Source of the DNA: a virus
Length of the DNA: 22,516 nt
IMG/VR virus record: IMGVR_UViG_3300047373_000325
Coordinates: 1 to 22,516 of that record
Direction: 5' to 3' (one strand)
A program made the translations under genes and the position numbers. This document shows, piece by piece, positions 22,117 to 22,516 of the stretch (position 1 is the stretch's first letter; each line of letters opens with the position of its first letter). The notes beneath the pieces were generated by a model. It was not told the origin of the DNA. It did no database searches and was given only the letters and a program-made list of their open reading frames with translations.

Positions 22117-22516
22117 TTATTTTCTAGTTTGTTTTGAATATTTATCCAAATCACCCCAAGTGTTTACCAACCACGTTTCTACATTCTTAAACGCAGTGTA
22201 TAATTTATCGACCATAAACTCTTTTTTGAATCCAAAAGAATTAAGACCGTTGATTGGTGAATCAATGATATTTCGTACATTTGATGTAATCGCTGAACCC
22301 ATTATTGGTTCTGATAACTGCATTAAATCGTAATTTAATTTCAAAGTATCGGTATGTTCCAATATTTTGTTTTTCAGTTTCTCATCATCCAATTGAGATA
22401 CCCTTTCGAATAAGGTATCTAATGTTAATCCATCCGATTGAAGGAAATCTAATTTATTTATTAGTGTTTTTGGCCCGATACCCCTTACACCAGGAATATT
22501 ATCGGATTTATCACCA
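22117..22516 (-). CDS. 5'-3' exonuclease of the FEN/RNase H family, C-terminal part (runs off the right edge)
   Basis: The frame is open to the edge, and 132 residues are visible. It starts with GDKSDNIPGVRGIGPKTLIN, the helix-3-turn/helix-hairpin-helix DNA-binding motif of flap endonucleases and the 5' nuclease domain of Pol I. The GDxxDN aspartates are metal ligands. The following KLNYDLMQL segment also resembles the T4 RNase H C-terminal region. The family removes RNA primers and 5' flaps during lagging-strand synthesis. The catalytic N-terminal half lies outside the window. The gene ends just before the helicase promoter, so it belongs to a unit that starts beyond the window. Confidence 0.88.
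   Translation of the reverse strand, partial: GDKSDNIPGVRGIGPKTLINKLDFLQSDGLTLDTLFERVSQLDDEKLKNKILEHTDTLKLNYDLMQLSEPIMGSAITSNVRNIIDSPINGLNSFGFKKEFMVDKLYTAFKNVETWLVNTWGDLDKYSKQTRK

Noticed and set aside
1-22516. tRNA genes, CRISPR arrays, insertion sequences or integrase genes
   Set aside because: I saw no cloverleaf-like sequence in the short gaps, no regularly spaced repeats and no transposase or integrase motifs.

Overview
The window looks like part of a large T4-like tailed phage genome (a myovirus-type replisome) that infects a member of the Bacteroidota, probably a flavobacterium. Every gene I can support is on the minus strand, so transcription runs from the right edge to the left edge. 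The DNA is AT-rich and tightly packed: most neighbours overlap by 1 or 4 bases or are separated by a few dozen, and no stretch above 300 bases lacks a gene. The host assignment is an inference. It rests on the near absence of Shine-Dalgarno sites, promoters resembling the Bacteroidota -33/-7 type, an outer-membrane protein with a signal peptide ending in NAQ, an Hc1-like histone, and a ribonucleotide reductase small subunit resembling the class Id type described in Flavobacterium.

In transcription order, the right end (22516-17317) carries the tail of a 5'-3' exonuclease, a DnaB/gp41-type replicative helicase, class I ribonucleotide reductase NrdB and NrdA with a MazG-like gene between them, and a small thioredoxin. 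Next (17262-13597) is an accessory block: a fold-type II PLP enzyme, a GIY-YIG plus ParB-like fusion, a small HTH protein and a TSPPY methyltransferase. A self-contained outer-membrane beta-barrel gene with its own terminator follows (13516-13103). The core replisome (13010-6088) holds a small ORF, family B DNA polymerase (gp43), sliding clamp (gp45), a second TSPPY methyltransferase, clamp loader large subunit (gp44), an Hc1-like histone, a zinc ribbon protein and clamp loader small subunit (gp62). After a conserved small protein and a DUF1599/NMAD1 protein comes the left block (5318-1): a RecB/Cas4-like nuclease, an exported lytic transglycosylase-like protein, a SLOG-like protein, two GT4 glycosyltransferases, an unknown protein and the start of a GT2 glycosyltransferase.

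The strongest new signal is a promoter series. Five copies of TTGG-N18-GTATATTrG, all with exactly 18 bases between the halves, lie immediately upstream of the helicase, PLP enzyme, 60-codon ORF/polymerase, clamp and RecB-like nuclease genes. They divide the window into five transcription units. Three of the five lie so close to the start codon that the mRNAs would be leaderless or nearly so, whereas two other genes have textbook AAAGGAG Shine-Dalgarno sites.

Taken together the genes make dNTPs (RNR, thioredoxin, MazG), copy the DNA (polymerase, clamp, loader, helicase, exonuclease) and possibly modify or package it (two methyltransferases, PLP enzyme, NMAD1 protein, glycosyltransferases, Hc1-like protein). 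The idea that the accessory genes form a DNA-modification pathway is a hypothesis from content and position, not something the sequence proves.
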